NCBI GenBank assembly: GCA_008360975.2
Contig: CM039184.1
Location: 49,194,797-49,258,796 of the forward strand
Source of the DNA: Lichenostomus cassidix
Taxonomy: Eukaryota > Chordata > Aves > Passeriformes > Meliphagidae
Direction of reading: 5' to 3'
Length of the DNA: 64,000 nucleotides
Shown one piece after another: positions 35,866-49,364 of the stretch. A model generated the notes under the pieces. The model was not told the origin of the DNA. It searched no databases and saw only the letters and a list, made by a program, of their open reading frames with translations. Numbering within the stretch: position 1 is the first letter of the stretch; every line of letters begins with the position of its first letter. The translations under genes and the position numbers were made by a program.

Positions 35866-37585
35866 TTATTTTGCAGTTTTCAAAACTAATTTTACAGATA
35901 CCTTTGAACAATTCATGCACAGGTTTGTCTCTGGGCATTGGTGAAGTACAGGCCCATGCAAGCACATGGGCAGCTTCAAGCAGAAGGAGGGCCTGATCCC
36001 ATGTGTAAATGGAGAAGAATGGGCTCTGTGATACACCTGCATGATGTGTGCAGCTGCCCTTGTGTGTTTGGGTGTGGTAGGGCTCCTCTGGGTACATGCT
36101 GGTGCAGGTTTGCTTTTGTGAATATCCTGTGGAGACTGGGAGCTGTGGCTGTGTTGGCTTCTAGGAGGGGATCCCAGCAGGTGATGGGTACCTTTTCATC
36201 CTAGCTGTATCCACCCTGTGGCTTGCAGCACTACTGAGCATGGTCCCAGCCTTGCTGTTCACAGCAGTCACTGGTTTTGGCATTGCCCTTGATAGCTGTG
36301 GAAAGCTGTAGAAACAGCCCATTTTCCACCATTCTGTCCTGGGTACATGAAGATATTTAAACACCCAGCTCCTGATAGCATTGGTCATCAGGCACCTAAA
36401 TGCATCCATGGACCTGGGCATAATTCCCTAAACTCATTCAAAGAGGGCAGCAACATCGCTGAGTATTATATGATCTGAACATGTTGCTTTCAGATTGGTT
36501 GTAAAGTGAATATGTGCACCTGTAGTAAATACCACATGCCACTCTATCATGCAGAGCAGAGAGACAATACAAACTTCTTAAAATATTCTACTTCTCAAGA
36601 CTGTAACCCAGATCCTTTTTTAAAAACCTAACTGAAAATTAGGCCCTAATCTATCTTATGTCTGTGACCTAATTTTGAAAGGTATTGAGCATCCAGGATT
36701 GTCTGTCAGCATCAGCTGAAGGAATAAAATCCTCTGGGATCTCCATCCCTTTAGAGAACTGAAACCATTTCCAAACAATCCATCTTTTCCATAAGAATAC
36801 CGGTATATTGAAGAAAACCCCAAACCCTAAAGAAAAAACCCCATGTAATTCTTTATTTGGACTATGATGGAAGACTCTGTTATGTCTGTGTCATCAGCAC
36901 TTTCCTTGCTAAACCCAAATCATTGCATTGTCCTGAGAACTGCTGATTAGGTTCATGCTGCTCCTGTGGGATTATCTACTGTGTAGCCATGTGTAGATCA
37001 CTACAGACTGACTGTGCTCCACAGTGACCTGCTGCATCTCCCTTTCTGACTGTTTTGTGGGTTTCCTCCAGTAAGCCAGATGCTGAAGGAGATAGTGATC
37101 CCCAGGACTTGCCCTCATGCACCCTCAGGACACAGCCAGATGTCAGGACTGACACGAGGGGTTCACCAGACCAGCCCCATGGAGTATAGTCAGTATCACT
37201 GAGAGCTAGGAATGAACCCTAATTGTTTGCAAGGCTCTTTAAGCAACGTTTGCATATAAAAAGTTGGCCATCACAGAATTACCCAGGGCACATTATGTGA
37301 TTCATGCTTTTACAACAAATGCTATGAAATAAGTTGACTTGGTTACAGATGAGTGTATTTCTGGCTTTTATTTTAGTTTGGCAAAGTTCCTCAAAAGTTA
37401 GAATTTTGATTTTAGCTCTTCACTGAAGAAGCCATATCTGATGGGTAGATATTATTTCTTATTTTTGATTATGTTAAAAGTCTCCATGAAGTCAACAAAA
37501 GTCACTATGTAGTCATATACACAACTATCTTAGACTAGCTACAGTTGTCAAAGGAAACTGAGTGGAAAGATATGATGTACAAGCC

Positions 37586-37601
37586 AAAAAAAAAAAAAAA
37601 A
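37586..37601 (+). repeat. 16-A homopolymer
   Basis: Uninterrupted A run; no flanking duplication or upstream gene-like sequence that would mark a processed pseudogene. Confidence 0.95.
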
Positions 37602-38094
37602 GACTTGGGACTTTACAAACGTAAGGTTATTCTCATGATTTTGGCATTAAACTACTTCTGTAACTACTCATATCGAAAGAACAAAATCACAAGGAATATA
37701 GCATAAAAATAAAAGTTGTATGGGAATTTCTGGTAGTTCCCTGAGTTTCAGACCTTATGACTGCTTGTACTGTGTTATCTCCCAAGTCATCTGTGCCTGC
37801 CATGCATTTGACAATACATGTTTTGTCAAGTCAAACAGGGTTCCTTAGACAGAAAGAGATTACATTTATTACTGCCCAAGTAGGATTCTTTGTATTTAAT
37901 GCTGAGGTAGTAAAATCTCTTTAAGGATCTGAAAAAATACAATTCACATGACATTTTTCAGAAATGCATTTACAAATAAAGACATAAAGGCAAGTTATTT
38001 TGCTTTTGAGAAATCCCAAGGTTGTTTTGCTGTAAACCGCATAAATGAATTCCAGATTTGAAAAGAAAAATTATAATTATTGGATTACTTGGTG

Positions 38095-38115
38095 CTATAA
38101 TATTCAATATTATAG
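38095..38115. repeat. Perfect inverted repeat, 10-base arms
   Basis: Arms CTATAATATT and AATATTATAG around a single C. The AT-only arms could form a small cruciform or be a dimeric factor site. Confidence 0.85.
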
Positions 38116-39866
38116 TAATGAGGAATTAATTAAACATGCTATTGGACTGAGGAATCCCTGCCTTTTAGACTCAAATTCACAGAGCCTTGAATTGGGTGTT
38201 TAGCAGAAGGCATGTGGGTATGAATTAAGGCACTTAAGTTGTCTGACAACATTTTGTATAATGCTTTCAGCTTCCGTACCCCAAAAAGCAGATATGAGTC
38301 TTGCGCTCTACTCCTGAGCTGCATAGATGGAAAAAATAAGACTAAAAACAGTTGCCATTTCAGTGTGACCAATGCACTATAATAGAAATTGTTTTATCTG
38401 CCAGTGTTATAAAAACTGTGCTTCAAGCAGGACAAATGTGGCGATTACTTTTTTAGTCCTTCCTCAGACAACATTGATTGCTCTCATGGGTAGCTGAAGA
38501 TGGTGAACAGCAGAAATAGCACACTAGCTGGAGGTCTCCAGGTGGGACAGCACTGTACTTTTCTCTTTCAAAGTTTGTAGATTTAGAGGACATTTGCATA
38601 TTCTTATTGGTCCCTTCACGGTATTTGCTGTTCACACATACAGCCTGATCTTCCACTGGCCCTCGGCAGTGTGCTTTGCAACAGTGGAGAGCGAACACAC
38701 TGAAGTGCCCAACAGCACCATGCAGGGTGGGCATTCTGCAGCAGTCTCTCCTGATGGGATACTGGCACTTTGCTCTTTATTATTGTTAGAAAGACAAGGT
38801 CGAATACAGTTGAAACAGGAAGTTCTGTGGTTTATTGTGGTCTTCAGCTTATTGGAAGTTCATTCTTCAGATTCAGAGCTCTAAAAAAAAAATCTGCCCC
38901 AAAGAGTTTTTTTCTTACCATGGTGATTTCTGTATCTCAGAGGACTGTGTGTGAGAGTGCTGAAGCTGAATGTAGTCTTCATTCTGCAGCTTGCTGTGAT
39001 CTTTTGTAGTGGCCATGAAAAGTCACCAAGGTGAATAGCTTCTACTATGCTTGAAATGCCATGGATGGCCAAGGCATAGAGTAGGGGACAGGTCAGATTC
39101 ATTCATAGCCACCTGTGCCAGGTGGAGTTTTCTCATACAGAGCGAGTCTGGCAAACATTTCCTGCAGAAGCTGCTCTGTGTGAATGTCAGTCAGTAGTTC
39201 AGAGCTGCTACCAGATTCCAGACTGACTGAGCCAATAGTGTGCTTCTACCATTAGCTGCACAGTGGCTACAGCCCTCCAAAAAATGGTTTCCTCCATTTA
39301 TCAGAAACTTCTCTGCCACTGCAAGTCAACTTCAGACATCTGTTCTCACATACACAGAGGCTGCTGATGTCAGAACTGAGGTCAAGAGACATTTTGATGT
39401 TGATTTTATTAAGTGTGTGCACTAGTACCCTTTGCATATGCTATTGTGCTACTTCTTCATCAAGACATGAATACAATGTTTGCTGGTTTTAAAAAAAGTT
39501 TATTAATTATGTGAAACACTGAGCCCAGCCCAAACATCAAAAGCACTCGCAGGTGCTCACTTTCCCACTGGAGGTTTGCTTGACGAAACCAGTGGTCTGC
39601 TTTACCATGCATGGTTATATTCTTTGTAACTTCTGCTGGTTTTCATGTATGTAGGAGAGCATTACAATTCCCATACTTCTTCCACACATTCCTAATTCCA
39701 AAAGTCATGTTTCCATTAAAAAATCTCGATTCATACTAGAATTTTTTTCATTAATTGCATTATATGCTCTGGTGATCACAGAATGAAGAAGATGTTTCAG
39801 TTCAAGGAGAGGGAATGGAAAGAAGGACAGGTTAGAAGTTGTAAGAGTTGAAGGAAAAGAAAGGAC

Positions 39867-40308
39867 TGTTAAGTCTTTCTGAAGTGTTTGTCTTCAAGCA
39901 GAAAGCAATTTATTAATATTTACTAGAAGAATTCATAACAGATTTAAATGAACTTTCACAATCTTAACAATACCAAGCAGGGGGCCAGTCCCCATTTCTG
40001 TAGAATTTAAACCTGCTGACAGTACTGGCTCTGTTTCTCACTTACCTGTTGTGAAAATTTGGAGCACAAAACTTTTTGCTCTGTGTCTCCTAGGGGTTTG
40101 AAAAATCACAGAATTAAACAATTAACAAAAGTGACTCCTGACTTCCTCTGAGGTGTGGAAAAACCTCAAGACTCCCCTCCACCTCATGTTTAAGCCCATT
40201 CTCCTGAGTTGCAGCTAAAGCTCCAAAGGGGATAGGGGGCTGAAATGAAGGGACTACCTCTTTTTAGAAAATACAATGTGTTGTAAATAGTGCTTTACAT
40301 TGTTGACA
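39867..40308 (-). mobile_element. Possible solo LTR
   Basis: On the minus strand it starts TGTCAACAATGTAAAG and ends AGACTTAACA, so the ends are TG...CA and partly mirror each other (TGTCAA, TTAACA). An AATAAA signal lies about 45 bases before the end (39909-39914). A splice-donor-like ACAG|GTAAGTG is present inside. No target duplication is found at these borders, so the call is weak. It may be another repeat or unique DNA. Confidence 0.3.
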
Positions 40309-43300
40309 CTCTTTAAGCACTTTTGGGGGCAATGCTTTGACCCATTTGTCTCTCTTGAAATGAAATTATTGGTAGAATTAGCTGATGAATTATTCTAAGC
40401 AACATCAATTGCTGAAAATGACAACATTCCAGAAGGCTTATTTAAAATATAGTGTATTGTGTAATTCTTTTTATTTGTCTGTTGCACAATCTATTTGCTG
40501 ATACTTGTTTCTCTCCCTCCCTCTCTCTCCCCTAGGCTATCAAACAAAGCTGCCCAACCTTACATTCATCCATCATCCTTGAGTTATTAAGAGAGTAGCT
40601 GCAGAACATTTACAAGTGGATAGGATGGATTGCTGGCTGCTTTTCAAGAACACAGTCAGTGCTACAAAAACTTTGCAAGATGGCAAATTTTCTCATGTTT
40701 CCTGTTCCTTGCTCTGCTAGGACCTGCTAGAGGGAATCGTTTCTTGAATTTAGGGTAACTAATCTAGGTTGATGCCAAAGTTCTTACTCACTCATGTCTA
40801 GTACCAGATTATAATTTCATCTGCATAAAAGATTTCTTTTTTGGTAACTGTTTCTTAAAAAGGATTTGGGATATATTGGATGACAGGAAGGGGTCAGGAT
40901 AAATGCAGATGTCTGAGGGAATCATGGTTATAAGACTTTCTCAAGGTTAGGCTTAGAAAAATCAATGCACAAAAGCAGAGATTAAGAGATTGCAAGTGTC
41001 TCACAAAGAAGTTGAGGTAACCAAATGGAGGTCATATAGATCATACTGCATGTAGACTTCTTAGTGATTATAAGAGAGAAGTTGGGATGGAGTGGAGTTA
41101 CCATGTAATAATCTAAGACTCTGATCAGCAACTTAGGGTGTGCACAAAGATGTCTGTGCTGGTGCAGTACAATTTAGTCCCACAGCTTGAAGAGCTGGAA
41201 AACTGTGCAAAGACTCCACGCAGGCCAGCACTGAACCAGACACGATGTAGCCCTGAGTGCTGTGCCAGCTGAACATGATTATTCTGCCTTGCAGTCCCAC
41301 TTGGAATATTTGCACAGTACTTTGCTGTGCTGTGTGGACTTGCCAAATCAGCTCAGTGCTAGCTTGGGGATCTCTACATCATGTTCTCTGCAATTTAAAT
41401 GTACCCTTGAAAATGAAGCTAATCTGTTTGACTTCTAGAGGGGAGAATACTTCCTGACTAGCCAGCCTTGGTCTAGTTAAGTGACCCTGTTGGAAGACCA
41501 AAACTTGTCAGTCTGTACAGTGACTTTGCAGACAGCAATATCTTGGTAGGCACTGAAAACTGCTCCATTTGAGCATTCTATATTCTGGTCAGCAAAAAGC
41601 TCCAGACTTTTCTTTGCTGGTTTAGATACTTGCAAATCCAGCTATCAGCAAACAGTTAAGAAGTTTTTCCCAAGAGGGAGCAGTCAGCTGCCCCTGGCCA
41701 CAGGACAATGTGGGGAGGGTTCTGAGGTCCAGAGAAGCAGCCATCACAGTCAGCCTTAGTGGGAGGCAGACAGACAAACGTGTACAGGTAACTCTCTTGT
41801 TGTGGAGCCTTTTTCACTGCCTTGCCTTTGTTCTGAGATCAGGCTCTGCTGTAGCAGGGCTGTTTGCTAATGGACACCACTATGCTGGTGGAGGCAGAAG
41901 AACTGAAGCTGAGTCAGGACCATGAGATAATTCCAGCTGACCACAGGGAGGTGGAGCCTGGGAAAATCATGGGGTTCTGTGGCAGGAGACTTAGAAATTG
42001 GGAGCCTGGCATTAGGGGAGGAGGCATCTGATGGGATCAGGAATGTAATTTCCACAATTGTAATGGCAAAATTTATAAACTTGCATTTTTAAATTCTTAT
42101 TTTCTGTGCCAGTTCAAAAATTGGCCACAAACTTTTATTTATAGTCCCCAGTAAATCTGGCATGTCAGAGGGCATTTAGTATTAGGAAAAGTAGCATAGT
42201 TACACTACTAAAACATGAGTAATTTTCAACAGCTCCACACTGTGAGTTGCCACTCAATAATAACACTGCTTGGAGACTCCACCCTGCTTGCACAGCAATT
42301 AGCTGGCTTTTACCACTCTACTTCATGTTGTGAAGGACCTCAGCAATCACAGCAGGAACAGCGTTAGGGAGCATTTACCAAAGTTGTTTGTGAAAAAATA
42401 TCACAAATTGAGCCACAGTGGCATGAAACAGTGAAGATAAACTTCAGTGATAAATTCTTCTACACAGGAGGGAAGCTGAATGAAAACTGATGGTTCCTCC
42501 TCCTACAGCTACACCCTTCTCCTTTTTGTCTTTCATTTCATATCTTCCCTCTGATTTTTCTTCCTACTGTATGTTACTGTGATGTACATCACATCTGATA
42601 CCACCCAGCCTCAGCAATCCCCTGCCTTACCTACTGGCTCTCTTCCCCCTCTTCCTCTCAGTGACTTTTATTTTCATCCAGACACCCCATCTCATTAAGT
42701 AGGCTTCCCTCTGCTCCCCCTCCATCTTGGTGAGGCTTTCAACTCTAGCTCAACAGTTTCAAAAAAATCTCTGGTTATCAACCTGATATTTATCAAGCAC
42801 CTTTCCCTTCCCCTTGTTTAAGTCTCCTCCAGCACAAGCTTTATCCTTTGCTTCACTGTTTGGTTCTTCCATTACTCCCAGGCCATGAATTCCCTCAAAG
42901 CTTTCTTAACACTTGTTCAATGTCTTCAACTACTGTCTTTGAGCTTCTGTGTTGCACTGACACCCTGAATGCTGGCTATAACTCAGAACATAGTCTGAGG
43001 AAGAATGTGTTCACAAGAAGCACAGAATGTTCATAGAAGTTCACACTGATTTTCGAGACAATTTCTAGTCTCTGGCTGGTTCATCTGATTCAAAGAAAAA
43101 TCAAAGTTGTCTACTTTCAAATCTCTCTTTTACACATTATTTCTGTTTATCCCTAAGCAAAATATTCCTGCCTTTTTTCCTACAATATTTAGGAAATAAA
43201 CCTTTTTTATTGGATTATTCTGCTCATTCTTTGATTCCTAGGGCAAATGATCTGCCCAGGCAGACCAAGACAAATCCACTCCATTTAATCCTCCTGGGTT

Positions 43301-43406
43301 AGCACCAACTCGGGGACCAGCTTCTTAGACTTCACTTCTTTGCACTCTTTTGTAAGCTTCTTTGTCAGTCAGCTTCATGCTATCATAACCCGTGCTGGAA
43401 CCAGTG

Positions 43407-43430
43407 GCAAGATCCCTTGCAAGATCCCTT
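43407..43430. repeat. Perfect 12-base tandem duplication
   Basis: GCAAGATCCCTT twice, head to tail. Confidence 0.95.
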
Positions 43431-43640
43431 AAAGTTTATAAAACTGCTTTCTTACAAATTACTCCTTATGCTTGCCTCAAAAGCAGTTCCATGTACCAGT
43501 GCCTAGAAAGGGAGTGAGGCTTACTGTTTTCAGGACAAGTCGTGCCAGATCAGAAGGGAGCAGCACATTTTGTTTTGTCCTTTGAAATTCTTGTATATCA
43601 AAAGGATCTTATTCTGAAGCTGTCTTCTGCTCTTTTCAGA

Positions 43641-43668
43641 TTTCTTTTTTTTTTTTTCTTTTTTTTTT
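43641..43668. repeat. Pyrimidine-rich run
   Basis: T runs interrupted by two C; low complexity. Confidence 0.9.
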
Positions 43669-46600
43669 AATATTTCCAATATCCCTATAGTTTTTCTCAT
43701 CTTCCTCATCTTCCTCTTCCCTGTGAGGTACAGAAACATTGGCATTGCATCCCATATGGACCAAATTATGCCAGTAGTCAGGAGGTGTGGTGGATGCTAA
43801 TCTGGGTCACACAACTTCCACTCAATTATCTAGGCCATCCAGTCTTGAGTCATTCCAGGTAATGCGTTCAAGATAAATCTCTAAGCCATTGAGAAGACAA
43901 TATAACTAGCTGATGTCTTGTTTCTGTGAACAGAATTCCTAGGAATGTGTATTTCCAAGCTGATATCAGTGGGTTTGGGACTTTTAAAAAGTTGTCTCAG
44001 AGACTAGAGCAGTCCTTCTCCATGCCAAACTAAGAATGCTTGCAAGAATTTTCTACAGATTGACCATTGACATAAAATAAATGCATCATGCCTCTGTAAG
44101 AAACAGACTAGACCATCCTTGAAAGCAGAACATCTCACTTGACATCTTAGCTGGAATTAAAAATCCTGTTGTATGATGCTAAAAAACTTCAACCTCCTTC
44201 TGCTGAAAGTTGTTTAAGAGAAAACAAAGTTCTAATTGTCTTTTTCCCACCCTTGTTTTTAAGGTGAATTTTACTCTGTTAGAGGGGGCAAAACTGAGAA
44301 CGTAATACAAAAATGACCTGGTGTGTTTTCTGAGAGTGCAAAACCCATCTTGCTGTCTATCCTTGGAGGACACAATCCATCCTTAGTTCGTTTGTACAAG
44401 TCACCATCAGAGCTGTGAGGTCACAATGACTTACTGTCACTATCAAAATAAGCACATTAAAATCACAAAACACTTGAACAGAAAAACATAAATCTTGATT
44501 TGCTGTCATCAAGTGCCTGATGCTGGCAGAACAGGTATTTTAAAACTGTAGGCCAGCTGCTCAGCTAGTATAAATCAGCATAAGATGTTGTGAAGTGGAA
44601 AAACATTGGTATTGCCTAAAGGTTGTTTTAAAGACATCAGCGAGTAACTAAATGTTTAACATGCCCACTGGGATGTGTATAAAACAAGAGTCTAATTTGC
44701 AGAGAAGAAGATTTAAATTATATATGAAAAAAATATTATCTAGTGGCTAGGCACCAGACAGGCTGTGTTGCTGATCACCTTCACTGGGGGTTTGTAAGAA
44801 CTGATTAGACCAACATCTGTCACATGCGGATTCTGCATTCTGCTCCAGTGGAGAGACTGAACTGCATATGCTCTGGAGATCTCCTCAGTGCTTGCGCAGT
44901 ATGGAGAAATGGACTTCAGCATTGAAACAGTTATGGATTAGCAAAGCACCTTTGGCTCTTTGCTTTCTGTTCAAGACAGGCCACAAGACTCACAGACTGG
45001 TTCAATCCCATGTGTTAATCCCTGTGTTATTCAGCCTGCACTTAATTTCTGAGCACAGCTACGAGAAGAGACAGGCAGTGCATGTAAATCATTCTGGCAA
45101 ATCCACTAGGAAATGTTAAATCAATCCAGTAAAATTTTAATACTCCTTTTTATGCTAAAGTGAGCTATAACTGCTATTTAACTTTGTAGTTAACTATATT
45201 ATATAAGTATCTAGTTATTACTGTGTAGCTATAAACATATAGTTACAAAATTGTGTATGGTAGTTACTTATTAAATTGCTGTAACAGCTATGTGGGTCTT
45301 TTTTTAGAAGGCGTTTTAAGGAGTCAAAGCAATGGAAAAACTTCCATTTGCTTCAATGGAAAATGTGTCAGAATTAAAAGGAGAATATTCATGTATTTTG
45401 ACAATTGGTGGCAGTCGCAGCAGAGCCATAGTGGTAACACATAACTGTAATTCACAGTGTACACTCTTCCAATGGAATTTGCTAAGCATGTTACAGTAAA
45501 AAAAAATAGTGCTCCATCTTAGTCCACCAGTTGACACTTGTTCTAAGAAGTTATGAGTATTTTAGTAGTGCACGGGTAAATCTTTGTGGCATCTCTTCTG
45601 TGGATTCTCTGCACTGGCTTGGCCACTCTCCTGCTTTGTGTGCAGTTTAAGGATTTATGTGAGAAGGACAGGACAATTGTACTTTGCGAAGGGCATTGTA
45701 ATTTCTCCAGATCCCTGTATTGTTCAGACCACATGAGTGAAATTGTTTTGAGGCAGGAAGATGCTTTACCACCTAGCACAGTTAAGGCTGAGACCAAGCT
45801 TGTGCAAGGGTTTTCTCAAATTATGCCTGTGGGATAGGTTGTGCATGCATCTGCCGTCTCAGGGGCACTTCTCAAGGCTAAGCCCTGAGGCTTGGCACTG
45901 GAGGGATGGGGACACCACACTGTTAATGCACAAGGACAAGAGAGGCCCAGATCCTTGTGAAACCTAGAGGGAGGTCTCCCAGTGATCTACCAATAATCAA
46001 GGCCAGGTACGAGTACCAACAAACAGGCTAAACCAATGTATATGTGTATGACAGCCATATGAAGTCCAATAAGTGGAAAATACTAATTAGTAAATAGCCC
46101 ATCATAAACACACAGAAAACATAATGTAGCTTCCCAGGTAAGTATGAAAGCCCTTGAGACTTGGGTTTTTTTTGGGGTTTTTTTGAGGTTTTTAAAAATA
46201 TCCCATTGGTAGTTGACCCTGACGCTTCTCTGCTAGATGGTTATACCACCATCTGTGCACCATAAATTGCCAGGCCAGTTAACAGTCAATTACCTGCTGA
46301 TGTTTTGGGGTGTTATTCTACTGGACAGCAGAGCCAGCTGGGGATCAGCAGCACTTATGGATTTAGGAGGAGTGTCACACAGGCACAGCTCCACTGTTTG
46401 CAGAGCCAGCTTCACTCTGGCAGAGGGTTCTCTGCAGCTGTGTTACAGAGTCTGAGGACAAAATTAAGCAGCACACCTAAAGTGAACTTACTAGCTTTAA
46501 ATGAGGCAGTCCTCTTCCTCCCTCCTTCCTATTTCCACACTGTCCCACTCTTTCCCACCCTCTTCTTTTTCACCCTGCTAATAATAAAGGTCTTATCTTA

Positions 46601-49364
46601 AGGAGCCATGCTGGACTCCAGCTGGCTACCTGCAGAGTCCCCTTGGGTCCCTGTTGCTTTCCTGGTACCAGGACTGGACTGCAGAGTGGGTACACTCACA
46701 TCTGGCATCACTGGCATTAAGCCCAAGATGGTAAATCCAGCCAGATCACTGAGCACTGAAGAGAAAAACATAACCTGCTCTGTAGTGGGATAAGCAGACT
46801 TGTTATCTCTGGCCATGTGCCAGCGTTGCCAGTGCTGTGTTGTCTCTGGGTAACCCTATCTGGATGTCCCTGTGTCACCCCCTCCAGTACCTGTCTGATA
46901 GGGTTCCTGTCATTGTCTGGAGTGTTCCAGCCCTTCAGTTTCATCCTGCAGTTTCTTTGAATTGTGCCACTTCTCATTAATGGATAATGTGCCATTTCAA
47001 AAGATGAGAACTCAGTTTTTATTCTGTTTTTGTAACTTCTAGTTGGAGTCTCTTAGGGTAGAGTACAGAAGCTTGTCATCTCCTGGCCTTCAATAGTGAA
47101 AGAGTACTATTCATGGCACATTTTATACCATGAAGAGCTTATCACTGAGAAAGAATAGGAAAAGCACATGGAGATTAAGGATGTTTTTGCGTAATGGGAC
47201 TCCAAAATGGGAAACTGTGAAATAGGAATCTGGGTGTGATTTCCCTTTAAATGAATTTGTTTTCTGAATTTTTTTTTTTAAAGTCAAAATGTTTCCAAAG
47301 CAATATCAGTTTTGTCAAGAAGAGTGGCAGACAAAGTAGTTGAAGAAGTAGGCACACATCATATTCTGTGACAAGGGAATTAGGTAATTTTCTAGACTAA
47401 GATTCTGACTCATTCCCTGCTTTGCTGTGATGCAAGTGACAAGGATGGAAGTATTTGTGAGTCCCACAAAAGAAACTTGGATGGGGATATTAGAAGGCCA
47501 ATGCCACATCTGCCTTCCAAAGTGGAAAACCAAGAGGTTTAGTCTGCAAATAGATGTGTTAGCATATTTCTGATGGAAGAGTAATTTGAAATACATTATT
47601 TTAAACTTTGAAGAACAAAACCAAAAATCATTTTAATACTTAAATGTGGTTACAAAGAACTTAGGTGGTACATTTGGTCCATGCGGCTTTTGTCATGGAA
47701 TTGCAGTAATGCTCTATTGGAACAAGTGGAACATAGTAAAAAAGAAATGATAGCACATGATGTGTATGGCAGAAGGCAAAGTCTGAGCTGTAGGGAAAGT
47801 CAAGAGTTAGAAGCTGGTAGAGGCTGGGGTTTTTTTCTCAGTCTAGACCTGAGGTTTTTTCTATTAGTTTCAGAGATCTAACAGACCCTGGGGGTCCCTC
47901 TGAAGCAGTCTGTGGGTCTTTTGGGCTACGCTAGCAATTGGAGTGCCAGGACCACCTCTGGTCACACAACCAGAGTATGTCTGGGAAGAACCAGTCCTGC
48001 CATGCCCTGGCAGCTCAGTCTGCTGGGGAGCTGTATGGAGACAAAATGCCCACTGAAAAAAGCGTATGGACAGCCCAGGCAGAGGGCACCATGGCAAGAC
48101 AGAAAGGACAGTACTTGAGAAGGTTTAGCAAGAGAGAGAAGAAATAGATTACAGAGCATTTGAGACAGTGGCATGACGCCCAAAATGTGGTTCAAGCAGA
48201 GCACTGGATGGGTGCATCAAAGTCCCAAGAAGCCATAGGTGTCTAAACTGGCTGTGTCACACAGGGCACATCAGGCAGCCACCTGTCTCTAAAGCAGAGA
48301 TCCAAGGAGACTCTGTGCATCTGCTCCCAAAGGCTGGGGCTGCCTGTGCTCACAGGGAGGTCCTGACGTGGCCTGGGCACCTCCAGCTCTGCTTCACTGC
48401 TTGGCCAGAAGCACCACAGCCCACATGGCTGTGTGTCCGGGTGCCGGGAAGGGCGGGATACAGGAAGCTGCCAGCTCCCAGCCCTGCTCCCTCAGGGCCC
48501 ATCCCATTCCCTGTTCCCAGAGCACACCTAACGCCCACGGATGGCGTTTGGCTGCCTGCAGAACTCAGCAAGGGCCAAACTCTTTGAAAACAGGCTTTGG
48601 TTATGATAGAGGAGGTAATGGGGATGGCACAACCGTGTGGGGATTTTTTAGTTTACGCCACATGGTGGTTAAGGGTTCCTGTCCAGGGGAACCTCAGTAT
48701 TAGGTCTGCCTTGGAGAAACTCAAGTGTACATTTCCCAAGAGAGCAGCCTAATAAGCAGCCCAGCTGTGGGAGGGAAAGAAACTTGGAGCTTGTTGTTGA
48801 AGCTGGATCTTGGCAGAATAAATTATACATGAGTCAAAGGGCCAGGAAAGGAGCAACCAGGAGCAGTGTGACTGCAGCCTGGGGGCCACATCAGAGCTGG
48901 GAAGGAAGTAAAGACTGTCTTATCCCCATCTCCATGGCTCTTTCTCCATCTGAGCCCATGCAAAAGACAGTCTAGAACCAGATGTGAAGATTGGAGACAT
49001 TATTTCTTGGAAGGAGACATTAACCTTTCAGCATAGGCCTAGGCTCCTTCATGTCCCTGAGCCTTTCTTCAGAATCCCGATTTCTCAATGGCTACCCTGT
49101 ACTTGTTTGGACCCACTCAGGTCACTAAGGATAGCCATTTCTTGGGCAAGTGCTTTAGGTGGCAGGATATCACAGAGTACTTGGGTCCGGGCATCACCAC
49201 TGTTTTGAGTTTTAAAAGAAACTGCTATTCTTGCTTTTTCCTTTTTGAGGAGATGGTTACAGGACTTTTCATTGGGAAAGACTTCTTGGAGATGAGTTCA
49301 AAATAAACAAATATTCCTAATTGCATTTCTCCGTGAGCATCCCAGACTCTGGACAGGGGTCCAC

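Larger units (their letters stand above)
35871..39866. other. Unannotated non-coding DNA, AT-rich in the middle
   Basis: 36430-38130 is AT-rich with few open frames. It includes a 16-A run at 37586-37601 and a perfect inverted repeat at 38095-38115. 37800-38130 has a conserved-element texture with TAATTA cores, which cannot be tested here. No transposon is recognised. Confidence 0.5.
40309..49364. other. Unannotated non-coding DNA
   Basis: Nine kilobases with no confident transposon. 40309-40520 is AT-rich with a conserved-element texture. Small structures: a perfect 12-base tandem duplication at 43407-43430, a pyrimidine run at 43641-43668, a short hairpin with a TCAATGG motif at 45330-45360, G/T-rich runs at 46163-46193, and a consensus but orphan splice donor (CCCAG|GTAAGTATG) at 46138. 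48320-48590 is GC-rich but CpG-poor, so not an island. Confidence 0.5.

Noticed and set aside
37570..37610. Poly-A tail of a processed pseudogene
   Set aside because: No gene-like sequence upstream and no flanking direct repeat; birds also have few processed pseudogenes.
39775..39830. CR1 end, from GATCACAGAATGAAG
   Set aside because: Only about ten bases match the family, and the GTTGGAAGGGACC-type continuation is too weak.
48320..48590. Second CpG island
   Set aside because: GC-rich but only about seven CpGs in 270 bases, well below island density.
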